A DNA stretch of 64,000 nt from Plotosus lineatus (taxonomy: Eukaryota; Chordata; Actinopteri; Siluriformes; Plotosidae): the NCBI GenBank assembly GCA_024760905.1, contig CM045734.1:44494564-44558563 (forward strand), written 5' to 3'. Numbering within the stretch: the first letter of the stretch is position 1; the number at the start of each line of letters is the position of its first letter. The notes under the pieces were generated by a model. The model saw only the letters and a program-made list of their open reading frames with translations, made no database searches and had not been told where the DNA came from. Shown here piece by piece: positions 62,626 to 64,000 of this stretch. The translations under genes and the position numbers were made by a program.

Positions 62626-64000
62626 GGGCCACTGTCTCTAAACCATATAACATTGCTGGCCTCATCACTGTCTTGTACACTTTTCCCTTCATTCTTGCCG
62701 ATACTCTCCTATCACACATCACACCGGACACTTTTCTCCATCCATTCCAACCTGCCTGCATGCGCTTCTTGACCTCTTTTCCACACTGTCCATTGCTCTG
62801 GATTGTTGAGCCTAAGTACTTAAAATCCTCCACCTTCGTTATCTCTGTTCCCTGTAACATCACCTTCCTCCTGGGTCCTTCTCATTCACACACATGTATT
62901 CTGATTTTCTGAGGCTAACCTTCATTCCTCTCCTTTCCAGGGCATACCTCCACCTCTCTAGATTTTCCTGCACTTGTTCTCTGCTCTCACTACAGATCAC
63001 AATGTCATCTGCAAACATCATAGTCCATGGAGATTCTTGTCTAACCTCGTCTGTCAGCCTGTCCATCACCATAGCAAACAAGAAGGGGCTCAGAGGCTCA
63101 GAGCTGACCCTTGATGCAGTCCCACCTCCACCTTGAATTCGTCGGTCACACCGACAGCACACCTCACCACTGTCTTACATCTCTCATACATGTCCTGCAT
63201 CACTCTAACATACTTCTCTGCCACTCCAGACTTCCTCATGCAATACCACAGTTCTTCTCTTGGCACCCTGTCATATGCTTTTTCCAGATCCACAAAGGCA
63301 CAATGTAGCTCCCTGTGACCTTCTCTGTACTTCTCTATTAACATTCTCAAAGCAAACATTGCATCTGTGGTGCTCTTTCTTGGCATGAAACCAAACTGTT
63401 GTTCACAAATGCTGACCTCTGCCCTTAGTCTAGCTTCCACTATTATTTCCCATAACTTCATCGTATGGCTCATCAACTTTATCCCTCTGTAGTTGCTGCA
63501 ACTCTGCACGTCTCCCTTGTTCTTAAAGATGGGCACCAGCACACTTCTCCTCCACTCCTCCGGCATCTGCTCACTCTCTAGTACCTTGTTGAATGTTCTT
63601 GTCAGAAAATCTACTGCTACCTCTCCTAGACACTTCCATACCTCCACAGGTATATCATCAGGACCAAGTGCCTTTCCATTCTTCATCCTCTTCAATGCCC
63701 TTCCCACTTCACCCTTACTGATCTTTGCTACATCCTGCTCCTCAATAGTCACCTCTTCTACTCTTTTTTCTCTCTCATTTTCCTCATTCATCAGCTCTTC
63801 AAAGTACTCTTTCCATCTTCCCAGCACACTTCTGTCATCAGTCAATACATTTCCCTCTCTGTCCTTTATCAATCTAACTTGCTGCACGTCCTTCCCATCT
63901 CTATTTCTCTGCTGTGCCAACCTGTATAGATCATTTTCTCCCTCTTTACTATCCAACAGTCATCATATGCCCTCTGTTTGGCCTTAGCCACTGCTACTTT
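62626..64000 (-). pseudogene. RTE LINE copy running off the right edge
   Basis: The longest reverse-transcriptase frame of the window (63956-63090, 288 codons) starts in the [20 protein letters not shown] linker. It contains [46 protein letters not shown], the catalytic [12 protein letters not shown] and [11 protein letters not shown] frameshift near 63100 separates it from the next frame with MDRLTDEVRQ and MMFADDIVICS (both aspartates present), and then FKYLGSTIQSN. It ends abruptly at LETVAL, where the SINE-1 begins. The endonuclease part would lie beyond the window. Confidence 0.93.

Overview
The window looks like gene-poor, AT-rich, repeat-laden vertebrate DNA, most likely from a ray-finned fish. 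I infer this from the mix of RTE-type LINEs, tRNA-derived fish SINEs with the cggcacggtgg head, Tc1, Tigger/pogo and hAT DNA transposons, many long microsatellites, and spliced host exons with standard GT/AG sites. There is no prokaryotic architecture: no operons, CRISPR arrays, rRNA or functional tRNA genes were seen.

The only host coding sequence I can support is two exons on the + strand, 11353-11486 and 19514-19782. Their splice phases match (2/2) and they join into one reading frame. They encode part of the extracellular N-terminal region of a TMEM8/PGAP6-family membrane protein, probably tmem8b. The 8-kb intron between them and the 44 kb after them are mostly transposons; no further exon was recognised.

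Layout. 1-6.3 kb: unique sequence, three Tigger-type MITEs, a Tc1 remnant and a nearly full-length dead RTE LINE. 6.3-11.3 kb: unique DNA, a Tigger relic with a transposase helix-turn-helix fragment, MITEs and a full-length SINE. 11.3-19.8 kb: the two exons and an intron with SINEs, LINE 3' ends and a Tigger+hAT composite. 20-35 kb: MITEs, LINE tails with clear target-site duplications, chimeric SINEs, a solo-LTR-like block and two hATs with perfect 8-bp duplications. 35-43 kb: second Tigger+hAT composite, Tigger relics with CENP-B/pogo-like helix-turn-helix remnants, a LINE fragment framed by 70-bp inverted repeats, and unique blocks resembling conserved non-coding DNA. 43-52 kb: a 423-bp TAA/TGA array, a nested SINE/hAT/MITE/SINE stack, and a Tc1 element with one visible frameshift. 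52-64 kb: a pogo relic carrying a miniature RTE, more SINEs, nested MITEs and a cluster of RTE copies running off the right edge.

The strongest story is a parasite network. An RTE LINE (about 3 kb) has given rise to (i) a 442-bp miniature in which the 5'UTR plus five codons is fused to the last codons and 3' tail, flanked by a 15-16-bp duplication, and (ii) a tRNA-headed SINE whose body carries a piece of the LINE 5'UTR joined to the same LINE 3' tail. That SINE in turn has a headless 258-bp form with a recurrent start point, and a recurrent chimeric form carrying the tail of a second SINE family. All coordinates were read by eye; repeat ends without a stated duplication are approximate to about 10-20 bases.
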